Below, piece after piece: positions 6,419 to 14,310 of a stretch of DNA of 33,657 nt; position 1 is the stretch's first letter; each line of letters begins with the position of its first letter. Position numbers and translations under genes: made by a program. The DNA lies in assembly GCA_002711105.1 (NCBI GenBank), contig PAIH01000044.1:1-33657 (forward strand), in the 5' to 3' direction. The notes below the pieces were generated by a model. That model saw nothing but the letters and a program-made list of their open reading frames with translations. It made no database searches and was not told where the DNA came from. This DNA comes from Planctomycetota bacterium (GTDB lineage Bacteria; Planctomycetota; UBA8108; UBA1146).

Positions 6419-7810
6419 TCACACCCGGTAGCGTTTGCGCAGTTTGGCCTGCGGGATGCCGGCGCGTTCGCGGTACTTGGTGACGGTACGGCGGGCGATC
6501 TTCACTCCCATGGTGGTCAATCGCTTGGTCAGTTGCGCATCGCTGAAGGGGTAGCTGTTGTCTTCGGTCTCGACGATGTCGCGGATCGCCTCGCAAATAC
6601 TTTCACGACTCTCCACGCCACCGTCTTCACGGGAAACCCCTCCAGTGAAGAGACGACGTAGTTCGATGACACCGTTGGCCGTCTGCATGTACTTGCCATT
6701 GCTGGAACGACTGACCGTTGAAATATGGACGCCAGTGGCATCGGCAATCTCTTGCATCGTGAGCGGCTGGATGTGAGAGGGACCATCCCGAAGGAAATCC
6801 TGCTGGCGATCGACAATCGCCTGGGCGATGTCGATCAAGGTCCGTCGACGCTGCGCGATGGCCTGGATCAACCAACGGGCACCCTCCACTCGACTTCGGA
6901 TGTATTCCGCAATTTCCTTCTTCACCTCCGGCTCTTTGAGAATCGCCGAACATGTGGGGGAAATTCGAAGATCTGGTAAACGATCACTGGAGAGACGGGC
7001 AACATAGCGATCACCGACCTCATCGATGGTGATCTCGGGCACGATTCCGTGAAGACTGGTGTCGATAAAGCTCGATCCGGGTGCCGGATCGAGCTGGCGG
7101 ATCAGATCACAGGCTTCTTGCACATCACCGAGCGAAATCGACAGCTTCTCGGCAATCTTGGGCAACGCATTTCCCATCAGTTCCGGCATGCATTCGGAGA
7201 TGATCCGGTACTCGATCGTTTCGACATCGCTTCCCAATTGCAGCAACAAACAATCAGCGAGATCGTGCGCAGCCACTCCGGGTGGGTCGAGCTGACGAAC
7301 CGTATCGAGAGCTTCCTGCACCATTTCAATCTGAACTCCTGAACAAAGAGCGAGATCTTCACAATCATCGATGAACCAACCACGTTCATCGAGATTACCG
7401 CACACCAGTTCGCAAGATCGACGCTGCTGCGGGTCTAGATCGAGAAGCAGTAGTTGACGCAACAGGAACGACTCCAGTGATTCGGGTCGATCCGCAGTGT
7501 TCATCAATGCTTCATGTTTGGCATCAGTTGCATCCGTGGAGAGCACTTGACGGCGTTCTCCTGTCATCGGCTTCTCCCAGCGATCGACGATTTCCATCAA
7601 TCGACTGGTTTCCTTGTCGGCGCTTTCCGTGGTCGAGTTTTCTTTGGTTTCTGTCGGATCAACCATCTCGAGGGCTGGATTCTCGGTGAACTCCTTCTGG
7701 ATTCGAGCTTCCAGATCGGAGATTCCCAGCTGAAGAATATCCATCGACAGAATCAGTTGTGGTGCTAGAACCTGCTGTTGAGCAAGGCGAGTCGATACTT
7801 GTAGGCGCAC
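6419..7810 (-). CDS. rpoN: RNA polymerase sigma-54 factor
   Basis: The product is 463 residues from a GTG at 7810 with AGGAGGGGG upstream. The N-terminal region I is the Gln/Leu-rich activator-contacting segment (LAQQQVLAPQLILSMDILQL, residues 9-28). An acidic region II follows, then the core-binding domain and the DNA-binding domain with a helix-turn-helix. The RpoN box ARRTVTKYRE (residues 439-448), which reads the -24 promoter element, is intact. Sigma-54 directs transcription from -24/-12 promoters with help from AAA+ activators, often for nitrogen, motility or envelope functions. No enhancer-binding activator is in the window. A PII/STAS/phosphatase operon lies upstream on the same strand, 256 bp away. 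Length and motifs are fully normal. Confidence 0.97.
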   Translation of the reverse strand: MRLQVSTRLAQQQVLAPQLILSMDILQLGISDLEARIQKEFTENPALEMVDPTETKENSTTESADKETSRLMEIVDRWEKPMTGERRQVLSTDATDAKHEALMNTADRPESLESFLLRQLLLLDLDPQQRRSCELVCGNLDERGWFIDDCEDLALCSGVQIEMVQEALDTVRQLDPPGVAAHDLADCLLLQLGSDVETIEYRIISECMPELMGNALPKIAEKLSISLGDVQEACDLIRQLDPAPGSSFIDTSLHGIVPEITIDEVGDRYVARLSSDRLPDLRISPTCSAILKEPEVKKEIAEYIRSRVEGARWLIQAIAQRRRTLIDIAQAIVDRQQDFLRDGPSHIQPLTMQEIADATGVHISTVSRSSNGKYMQTANGVIELRRLFTGGVSREDGGVESRESICEAIRDIVETEDNSYPFSDAQLTKRLTTMGVKIARRTVTKYRERAGIPQAKLRKRYRV

Positions 7811-7825
7811 ACGTCCCCCTCCTGG

Positions 7826-7892
7826 GCTCCTTGCGGAGCACCAGAATGTTTTATGCGAGAGACGTGGTGTGGGTCTGGAGCCTTGCGGCTCC
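7826..7892 (-). promoter_or_regulatory. Two GCAA-capped hairpins in the rpoN leader
   Basis: On the minus strand, GGAGCC-GCAA-GGCTCC (7892-7877) and GCTCC-GCAA-GGAGC (7839-7826) form two short perfect stems, both closed by the same GNRA tetraloop. The second lies only about 15 nt upstream of the rpoN start and next to its ribosome site, so it could affect translation. The pattern does not match any riboswitch class I know. The rest of the 256-bp gap between the PII gene and rpoN shows no ORF I would trust and no clear promoter. Confidence 0.5.
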
Positions 7893-8066
7893 CCCTCGCG
7901 GCCATCCCGGAGTGTGATCTTTCAAGACCACTTTGGATCTGACTTACTGATGGGAAAGGACTCTATCGGGCTCCACCGGGTGCAACGTTTGCGACCGACG
8001 GATATCGCGGCAGAAGTTCCTCTCTTCACGATGAAGAATACCCCGCCCCTTGAGGCAGCGTCAAAC

Positions 8067-8372
8067 TCACAACTCGAGAGTCTCACGGATCAGGAAAATC
8101 TTCCCGTCCCCCATCCGGCCGGTTCGAGCACCATCAGCAATCGCCTCCATCGCTAACTGGCCAAACAGATCATCGACAAGAATCTCGAGGCGAATTTTGG
8201 GTAAAAATTCCATACCGACGTCATCACCGGAATATTCTTCCAGATGGTCTTTTTGCATCCCGTATCCACGAACCTCCTGGATCTGGATGTGCTGCACCCA
8301 CTGGCGATCCTGAAGTTGAGACAGCGCATCTTTGAGACGATAAGGTTTCAAGATAGCTACGATCCTAACCAT
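8067..8372 (-). CDS. PII-family signalling protein, atypical and short
   Basis: The product is 101 residues (family usually ~112), with ATG at 8372 and a purine-rich ribosome site. It aligns along the whole GlnB/GlnK fold: VAILKPYRL at the start, EVRGYGMQKDHLEEY leading into the T-loop, FLPKIRLEILV, and the ATP-binding TGRMGDGKIF. Departures from the E. coli proteins are visible. Tyr51, the uridylylation site, corresponds to Val52 here; Arg38 corresponds to Met39; and the C-terminal RIRTGE segment with its nucleotide-contacting arginines is missing because the protein stops after RETLEL. Gln39 and Lys58 equivalents, used in 2-oxoglutarate binding, remain. The gene overlaps the STAS gene by 8 bp and is its distal partner. 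It probably senses nucleotides or 2-oxoglutarate without uridylylation. Not named glnB because of these differences. Confidence 0.88.
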   Translation of the reverse strand: MVRIVAILKPYRLKDALSQLQDRQWVQHIQIQEVRGYGMQKDHLEEYSGDDVGMEFLPKIRLEILVDDLFGQLAMEAIADGARTGRMGDGKIFLIRETLEL

Positions 8373-8694
8373 GACTCGGATTATCCTCTCTCCTCAGTAG
8401 CGACCAGAGCCCCTGCTCTTCTAGCAGGATCTGTAGTCGGGCTGGATAACCGTCAATTTTGAACAAAACATCTCGATCAGCGGCCTCCTTTGCCAGAGCC
8501 ACGAGTCCCAGAGCACCCGTCAAATCGATGGAAGTCACTCCGCCAAGGCGAAACTCAACACTGGATCCAGCGCAAATTGCCTCGAAGCCCTCATGGGCCA
8601 GTTGCTCGACTCGACTCGCATCGAGGGTGCCACGAATCTCCAGATATTGCCGATCTCCTTCACTACGCCGCTCCACGATGAAGTCATCGCTCAT
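8365..8694 (-). CDS. STAS-domain anti-sigma factor antagonist
   Basis: The 109-residue product is a single STAS domain of SpoIIAA/RsbV type, with LEIRGTLDAS near the start and the loop SIDLTGALGLVALAKEA (residues 55-71). In the classical family the phosphorylated residue is Ser in a D-S-S/x-G-L loop; here Thr59 in DLTGALGL is the likely equivalent. Such proteins bind an anti-sigma kinase when dephosphorylated. The start codon overlaps the stop of the SpoIIE-type phosphatase by 4 bp (ATGA), and the gene overlaps the PII gene by 8 bp, so the three are almost certainly translationally coupled. No RsbW/SpoIIAB-type kinase is present in the window, so its switch partner must be elsewhere or different. 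Confidence 0.88.
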   Translation of the reverse strand: MSDDFIVERRSEGDRQYLEIRGTLDASRVEQLAHEGFEAICAGSSVEFRLGGVTSIDLTGALGLVALAKEAADRDVLFKIDGYPARLQILLEEQGLWSLLRREDNPSHG

Positions 8695-10274
8695 GACTCC
8701 AGCTCCCTTCGGGCCACCACCAGAGTGATGTCATCGCTGGCTTCTGCTCCAGCAACATGCCTGGCCAGATCGGTAACTACGCCTTCGACCACTTCTTCAG
8801 GTGCCGCCGCGGTGAGATTCTGGAGAATCTGTGCGAATCTCTCCAATCCATACTCTACTCCGTCATGGTTCATCGCCTCGACGATCCCATCGGTATAGAG
8901 AATCAGAGAATCTCCCGGCGCCAGGTCGACGTGACTCACCTCAAGCGATTGACTGAATAACGGTCCCGGATCCATCCCCAGGGAGATGCCTCCAGGTTGA
9001 AACTGCTCCACCCGACCACTGGCACGTAATAACAGGGGAGGGTTGTGTCCGGCACGGGCGATACGTACCTGACTACGCTCATCATCTAACTCTGCCCAGG
9101 CCAACGTCACGAACATCCCCTCAGTCATATCCCGAGACAAACTCGCGTTGACCTCCTCCAGGATGGAAGCCGCATCGAGTTGGGTCCGTGCCGCCATCCT
9201 GACCAGAGATCTCGTCATCGTCATCACCAGGCTACCTGCGAGTCCCTTCCCTGAAACATCGGCGACCACGATTCCAGCGCGACCACCGGGTAACGAGATC
9301 ACGTCATAATAATCCCCTCCCACCTCTCGCGCAGGCTGATAATAACAAGCCATCTCGATGCCAGAGATCTCTGGCAACTCCTCGGGCAATAGCGCGTTTT
9401 GAATACGGGTGGCGATGGAGAGATCTCTCGCCACTGCCTGAGCATGGAGCTCCTGCTCACGAGCTTCGGCGAGGAATCTGGTCATTCGATTAAAGGAAGA
9501 AGCCAGCGCCCCCAGCTCATCGGTAGTGCTCACTGTAGATTGATGCTGGAGATCTCCCCGAGCCACCAGGGTCATATCCTCACGTAGTCTGCGAATTGGC
9601 CGGGTCAACAGGAAGCCCACTAGCAGGACAAAGGGAATCCCAAGCAGAAGAACAGTCCACATCTGACTTGAAGTCGCTGATTCCAGACTACTCTCAAGTT
9701 GCTCTATAGCTTCGGCATTGAGAAACAAATGAACCTGGCCAGCGTCATCAGGAAGATTTGTCTCGAAGGATCGGACCGGTGATTGGACAGCACCCACAGA
9801 GAGTGTCCCGGATCGAACTCGAACCTTTGAACCCTCCAGAGTCTTGGGCTGACCTAACTGGTAACTCAAGCGATCCCCACCACGAGCATTGGCGATCAGA
9901 TTCCTGCCGGTCTGATTCAGAACCAAGATATCGAGGACCTTGTGCTCCCCGGGAGCTTTGATGAAATCACTCAACTGATCTGACAGCTGTTCTTGAGCCA
10001 GGGACTGTTCAGCCATCGAAAGTGAATCGTCCTGCCAGAAGGGACGGATCATCGAGCTGACCAGCAGAACCAGTTCATTGCCGTTGCTGTTGACCTGCCT
10101 GGCAGAAGATTTCAGGGCGAGATCGGTGGAAGTACTCCCGACCCACAGGACAAAAGCGACCAGGATGAGCCCGGACACGGCACCATACTTCACTGCGATG
10201 GGAAAGATCTGACGGGGCGGTCGTTCCGCTGAGCGAGTAGGACGAGTTCGTGTTGAACCTCCACCTCGAACCAA
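8691..10274 (-). CDS. Membrane sensor with HAMP and SpoIIE-type PP2C phosphatase
   Basis: The product is 527 residues from a TTG at 10274, supported by AGGAG 5 nt upstream; no ATG alternative precedes the first membrane helix. Order of parts: a basic N terminus, a membrane helix (~29-47), an extracytoplasmic sensor segment (~48-204), a second helix (~205-225), a HAMP linker (TRPIRRLREDMTLVARGDL), a short signalling helix ending ATRIQNALLP, and the PP2C/SpoIIE catalytic domain (~300-525) with GGDYYD (319-324), ADVSGKG (338-344), AGHNPP, LYTDGI and a C-terminal SDDITLVV, all metal or catalytic motifs. This is the RsbU/RsbP layout: it dephosphorylates a STAS antagonist, here surely the product of the next gene. 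It is the first gene of a three-gene operon ending with a PII protein. Confidence 0.93.
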   Translation of the reverse strand: MVRGGGSTRTRPTRSAERPPRQIFPIAVKYGAVSGLILVAFVLWVGSTSTDLALKSSARQVNSNGNELVLLVSSMIRPFWQDDSLSMAEQSLAQEQLSDQLSDFIKAPGEHKVLDILVLNQTGRNLIANARGGDRLSYQLGQPKTLEGSKVRVRSGTLSVGAVQSPVRSFETNLPDDAGQVHLFLNAEAIEQLESSLESATSSQMWTVLLLGIPFVLLVGFLLTRPIRRLREDMTLVARGDLQHQSTVSTTDELGALASSFNRMTRFLAEAREQELHAQAVARDLSIATRIQNALLPEELPEISGIEMACYYQPAREVGGDYYDVISLPGGRAGIVVADVSGKGLAGSLVMTMTRSLVRMAARTQLDAASILEEVNASLSRDMTEGMFVTLAWAELDDERSQVRIARAGHNPPLLLRASGRVEQFQPGGISLGMDPGPLFSQSLEVSHVDLAPGDSLILYTDGIVEAMNHDGVEYGLERFAQILQNLTAAAPEEVVEGVVTDLARHVAGAEASDDITLVVARRELES

Positions 10275-10408
10275 GACTGCTCCTATTCACAACAAGTAGC
10301 GTCAATCCGCTTGCTGATTTCGCGCCCTGCACCTAACTTGTGTCACTTCAGGGACGATAACATATTCTTGCAAGCTGGATCGATCCCGCTACTCCAGATG
10401 GAGGATCG

Positions 10409-11659
10409 ATGCAGACCGATCCCAAACGAATCCCCCGTACCATCTGGCTGCTAGCCAGCTGCCGCTTCGGTGAAGCAGCGGCGATCGGGATGCTGATCCC
10501 GACCCTTCCGCTATTTCTCGGCACACTTACCTCCCCTGCGGCGGATCAAGTCGCCGAAACCCTGGCCACCAGATTCCCGTGGCTCGCTGACATCTTGCCC
10601 GGACTGGCCACGGCGAGCCAGGAAGCACGGACCGCTTTTCTGTTCAGTATCACCGGTCTGGCCATGGCCTCCATCCAGATCTTTGCCGGGCGATTCTCCG
10701 ACCGATTTGATAGTCGCAAGCCAATGATCGTCGTTGGCATGGCACTGGGAGCTTGCTGCTCCTTCTGCCTGCCTCTGCTCGACAGCTACTGGCAACTGGT
10801 ACTCTTACGAATCTTGCAGGGGTCGTTTCTGGGACTCACCTTTCCACCGATGATGGCCATCATCGCCCGCCATGCGCCGGAAGACTCTGGCGGCAAAGTG
10901 CTCGGTCTTTATTCCACCATCCGGTTGCTGGGATTTGGTCTCGGACCAATTCTCGGCGGCATCGTCGGAGATGCCGGTGGATACGATCAGGTTTTTCTTG
11001 TTTCGGGTAGCTTGCTGATGCTCAGCGTCTTTCTCGTCTCGATCAAAATCAAAGACCCAAAGGAGTTCCAGACCGAAGAGGAACGGTCCAGACCGCTACC
11101 CCCGATACAACCGATCTTCCGCCTTCTCGGTTCGGTGATCTTCGTCATGATGGTAGGGATCAGCACCGTGATCTCTCTTTTCCCGCACTACGAGAGAGAA
11201 TTTGGTTCGACCCAGTCCGAACTGGGAACCATGTTTGCCATCTTCGTCGCCACTCGATGCCTGTTTCAGTATCCCTGTGGCTGGGCGGGCGATCGCTATG
11301 ACAAGAAACGCATGCTGTTACTCGGTCTCCTGCTGTTCATTCCGCTGGTAGTTCTACAGAGCCAGGTCGAAAATCTGACCCAGTTGACGATGCTACGGAT
11401 GGGTCTCGGGGCGGTCTCTGCGATGTTGAGTACTGCGGTCGGCGGGATCTATGCCGAACGAAGTAGCCCCGGAAACCGTGCAAGGATGATGGGAATCAAT
11501 ACGCTTTGCTTCAGCCTCGGAACCGCCGTCGGACCCTCTTTAACAGGATTCATCAATTCCCAGGAGATCGCCTTCATGATCCCCGCGGTAGCTGCGCTGC
11601 TGCTTTTCGGATCGCTACTGTTCTTGCTTCCATCGGATCAGCAGGCCCGTCGCTCCTAG
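10409..11659 (+). CDS. Major facilitator superfamily transporter
   Basis: The product is 416 residues with GGAGG 4 nt before the ATG. It is hydrophobic throughout with about 12 predicted membrane helices in two halves. The loop between helices 2 and 3 carries the MFS signature GRFSDRFDSRKPMIV, and the second half has a related GWAGDRYDKKRMLLLG. A proline/glycine-rich helix (GLGPILGGIVGD) resembles motif C of drug-proton antiporters, so efflux of a small molecule is the likeliest role; the substrate is unknown. It is monocistronic, divergent from the phosphatase operon, and its stop codon overlaps that of pgpA by the 4-bp palindrome CTAG. Confidence 0.92.
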   Translation: MQTDPKRIPRTIWLLASCRFGEAAAIGMLIPTLPLFLGTLTSPAADQVAETLATRFPWLADILPGLATASQEARTAFLFSITGLAMASIQIFAGRFSDRFDSRKPMIVVGMALGACCSFCLPLLDSYWQLVLLRILQGSFLGLTFPPMMAIIARHAPEDSGGKVLGLYSTIRLLGFGLGPILGGIVGDAGGYDQVFLVSGSLLMLSVFLVSIKIKDPKEFQTEEERSRPLPPIQPIFRLLGSVIFVMMVGISTVISLFPHYEREFGSTQSELGTMFAIFVATRCLFQYPCGWAGDRYDKKRMLLLGLLLFIPLVVLQSQVENLTQLTMLRMGLGAVSAMLSTAVGGIYAERSSPGNRARMMGINTLCFSLGTAVGPSLTGFINSQEIAFMIPAVAALLLFGSLLFLLPSDQQARRS

Positions 11660-12159
11660 TTACCAGCCAGTAACGGAGCACTCAGTAGCAACAAGACGGC
11701 TGTTCCCGCTCCGGCTGCGATGTCATCCATCAGCACTCCCCACCCCTCCGGCAAGGTTTCCAAACGGCGGATTCCCAGCGGCTTCAGCACATCGAGAAGG
11801 CGAAACAACAAGAAAGCGAGGATCCACAGCTCGACAGTAGCAACCTGTGTGGCCACGGAAATGAACGGAATGGCGCTCAACGCCACAAATTGTCCGGCCA
11901 CCTCATCGATCACCACGGCACCAGGATCCTTGTGACCGAAAATGGATTCAATTCGCGAACCACAAACGATGCATCCGATCGAGGCGAGCAGTGCTAGCAC
12001 CGGAAACAGAAAGATGCGGAAAGGATCGGGACAGAAATACCAGCTTGCAGCTCCTACCAGCACTGCCGCAAGACTTCCCGCCGTTCCAGGAGCCCACGGA
12101 AATCTACCGACACCCAGGAAGGTCAGGGTCAGCCGATGAATGGTCTCGGCAGTTTTCAA
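11656..12159 (-). CDS. pgpA: Phosphatidylglycerophosphatase A
   Basis: The 167-residue membrane protein has all the PgpA signatures: GVGRFPWAPGTAGSL (residues 16-30), KDPGAVVIDEVAGQ, FRLLDVLKPLGI and LPEGWGVLMDDIAAG, the last two carrying acidic residues for magnesium. It removes the phosphate from phosphatidylglycerophosphate to give phosphatidylglycerol in the inner membrane, acting directly after the PgsA product encoded just upstream, with which it overlaps by 4 bp. The pairing of the two enzymes in one operon behind rimO supports both calls. Confidence 0.95.
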   Translation of the reverse strand: MKTAETIHRLTLTFLGVGRFPWAPGTAGSLAAVLVGAASWYFCPDPFRIFLFPVLALLASIGCIVCGSRIESIFGHKDPGAVVIDEVAGQFVALSAIPFISVATQVATVELWILAFLLFRLLDVLKPLGIRRLETLPEGWGVLMDDIAAGAGTAVLLLLSAPLLAGN

Positions 12160-12818
12160 GCGGAGATCCGCCTCTCCCGTTCTGTGCGGATGGCAAACAG
12201 TAGATAATCCACCGCTGACCAGATGGTGGTGACCAGAGTTCCCCAGAACAGGATCACCGTGACAATTTCCAGCGCTTGAAAAATAACTGGCCCGATATCT
12301 GACTCACCATTGGCCTCCAGCAGCATCGCCGCGGGAATCAACATCGATTGCAACACCATCTTCAACTTGCCACCTGCACGAGCTCCGAATTCCACTCCTT
12401 GGCTCTCCATGTATGAACGGATTCCACTGACGAGAAATTCACGAGCCACGATGATGACGACAAACCAGGGTCGAATCAGATCAGGAGTGAGGTACACCAG
12501 ATAGATCAGAGTTCCGCAGATCACGATCTTGTCGACGAACGTATCCGCCAGTCGACCGAAAGCCGTGACCATCTTCCAGCGTCGTGCCAGATATCCATCA
12601 AGAAAATCGGTGGCAACACAGAGGATGAAAGCAACCGTCGCTATATTGAGTGCGAGATGGCGATCATTGATGATCCCCCAACCTGAAATTTCCAGGGTCA
12701 ACATGGCGAACAGGAGAAGTGCGATCCCGAGCCGTCCCAGGGTGATGAGATTGGGCAGATTACGCCAGTCTCTTCCCCTCAACGGTGATTCCGGGTTCAC
12801 TTTTTCCCTCTTTTTCAT
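12156..12818 (-). CDS. pgsA: CDP-diacylglycerol--glycerol-3-phosphate phosphatidyltransferase
   Basis: The product is 220 residues from the ATG at 12818. It has the CDP-alcohol phosphatidyltransferase signature D-G-x2-A-R-x8-G-x3-D-x3-D, seen as DFLDGYLARR through FGRLADTFVD, and about five membrane helices. NLPNLITLGR near the start is the usual PgsA opening. It makes phosphatidylglycerophosphate from CDP-diacylglycerol and glycerol-3-phosphate. The start lies inside the 3' end of rimO (59-bp overlap); a GTG at 12800 with GAGGG upstream is an alternative that still overlaps by 41 bp. The 3' end overlaps pgpA by 4 bp. Confidence 0.94.
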   Translation of the reverse strand: MKKREKVNPESPLRGRDWRNLPNLITLGRLGIALLLFAMLTLEISGWGIINDRHLALNIATVAFILCVATDFLDGYLARRWKMVTAFGRLADTFVDKIVICGTLIYLVYLTPDLIRPWFVVIIVAREFLVSGIRSYMESQGVEFGARAGGKLKMVLQSMLIPAAMLLEANGESDIGPVIFQALEIVTVILFWGTLVTTIWSAVDYLLFAIRTERERRISA

Positions 12819-14166
12819 TCTCGATCAGTTCGGCAACCAAATCGTAATCGTCGGTCCCCGTGATCCTGCAGCGTACCAGTTCCCCAACCTGGCCCGATCC
12901 CGACGGCATTCTGATGGAAGAGTCTATCTCCGGCGCCTCAGCATAGGAACGACCGAGTAAAAACCCCGTCTCATCACAAACACTATCGATCAATACATCG
13001 ACCTCACTACCTACTCTCGCCCGATTCCAGGCGAAAGCGACCTCTTGCTGGGCAAGCATCAACTCTTCGACTCGACGAGCTTGTTCTTGCTCTGGAATTC
13101 GATCAGGCAGTTTTTCCGCGGGAGTGCCTTCTTCGGCAGACCAGGGAAAAACTCCAACTCGTTCGAGAGCATTCTCCTGAACAAATCTGACCAGCTTTTC
13201 AAACTGCTCTCTCGTTTCCCCCGGAAAACCAACGATGAAAGTAGTTCTCAACACCAAGGATGGGATTCTTTCGCGCATTCGACGAAACAGATCTCTTGTT
13301 CCGTCTTCTCCAAGTCTTCGGCCCATTCTTTTTAACATGGTGTTATCGATGTGCTGGATCGGCATGTCGATGTAAGGAATCACTCGATCAAGGCGAGCAA
13401 CCGCATCAATCATCTCGTCGGAAAACTTGTAGGGGTAGGTGTAGAGTAATCGAATCCAGTCGATTCCTTCGACCTTGTCGAGGCTTTCCATGATATCAGG
13501 CAACAGGTACTCACCGTCGATGTCGAGACCGTAGGAGGTGAGATCCTGACTGATCAAATTGATCTCCCTGGTTCCATTGGCCACCAGTTCGCGTGCCTCG
13601 TTGATGACAAAATCGGGGTCCTTGGAACGAAAACGGCCGCGGAAGGAAGGGATCGAACAGAAGGTACAGGGATTATCGCAACCCTCACTGATCTTCAGGT
13701 AGGCGCTATGCCGTGGAGTCAGTCGTAGTCTTGAATCCTCCGACCAGGCCGGATGCGAGGCTTCTCCAACATGAACCCTCCGAGCATCTCGTACCTCTTC
13801 CATCAAGCCACCGAGAATCTCGGGCATCCTTGGATATTCTGACATACCCACGATGGCATCGATCTCGGGGATCTCTTTGGCAAGTTCCTCGGGGTACCGT
13901 TGACCCAGACAACCAGCTACGACCACACGCTTGGCAGGATCATCTTCCTTGAGACGCACCAGGTCGAGAATCGCATCGATGGACTCCTGCTTGGCACTCT
14001 CGATGAAGCCACAGGTGTTCACCATCAGGATATCTGCATCCTCAGCTCTCTGAGAAATGACGAATCCCTCAGCGCCTACTCGTCCGAGAATCACCTCGGA
14101 ATCGACCAGGTTCTTGGGACACCCCAGGCTGACGAGGTGAATAGCGACAGGATTCGATGAAGCCAA
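12760..14166 (-). CDS. rimO: Ribosomal protein S12 methylthiotransferase
   Basis: The product is 468 residues from a TTG at 14166 with AAGGGA upstream. It contains an N-terminal MTTase/UPF0004 domain whose three cluster cysteines are Cys16 (SLGCPKN), Cys52 (NTCGF) and Cys86 (AGCLGQR). A radical-SAM domain follows with CDNPCTFC (Cys163, 167, 170) and the SIPSFRGRFRS segment that follows it in RimO, and then a C-terminal TRAM-like domain (~395-455). RimO rather than MiaB is indicated by SLGCPKNLVDSE. It adds a methylthio group to an Asp of ribosomal protein S12. It is the first gene of an operon with pgsA and pgpA. Confidence 0.96.
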   Translation of the reverse strand: MASSNPVAIHLVSLGCPKNLVDSEVILGRVGAEGFVISQRAEDADILMVNTCGFIESAKQESIDAILDLVRLKEDDPAKRVVVAGCLGQRYPEELAKEIPEIDAIVGMSEYPRMPEILGGLMEEVRDARRVHVGEASHPAWSEDSRLRLTPRHSAYLKISEGCDNPCTFCSIPSFRGRFRSKDPDFVINEARELVANGTREINLISQDLTSYGLDIDGEYLLPDIMESLDKVEGIDWIRLLYTYPYKFSDEMIDAVARLDRVIPYIDMPIQHIDNTMLKRMGRRLGEDGTRDLFRRMRERIPSLVLRTTFIVGFPGETREQFEKLVRFVQENALERVGVFPWSAEEGTPAEKLPDRIPEQEQARRVEELMLAQQEVAFAWNRARVGSEVDVLIDSVCDETGFLLGRSYAEAPEIDSSIRMPSGSGQVGELVRCRITGTDDYDLVAELIENEKEGKSEPGITVEGKRLA

Positions 14167-14310
14167 CGTTCCCTTTCATAACCGACGATGAGATCGGTCA
14201 GCGGATCATACCAAGCGAATGATTTTATCACTTCTCCGGTTCCGGAACCATCGAACCAGGGATAGACGGAAGTGCGCCTGGATGTTGGTATGGGGGCGGA
14301 GGAAACGCGG

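Noticed and set aside
7869-8156. Plus-strand ORF in the PII-rpoN gap
   Set aside because: It runs into the PII gene on the opposite strand, lacks a ribosome site and crosses a hairpin; no sign of a real protein.
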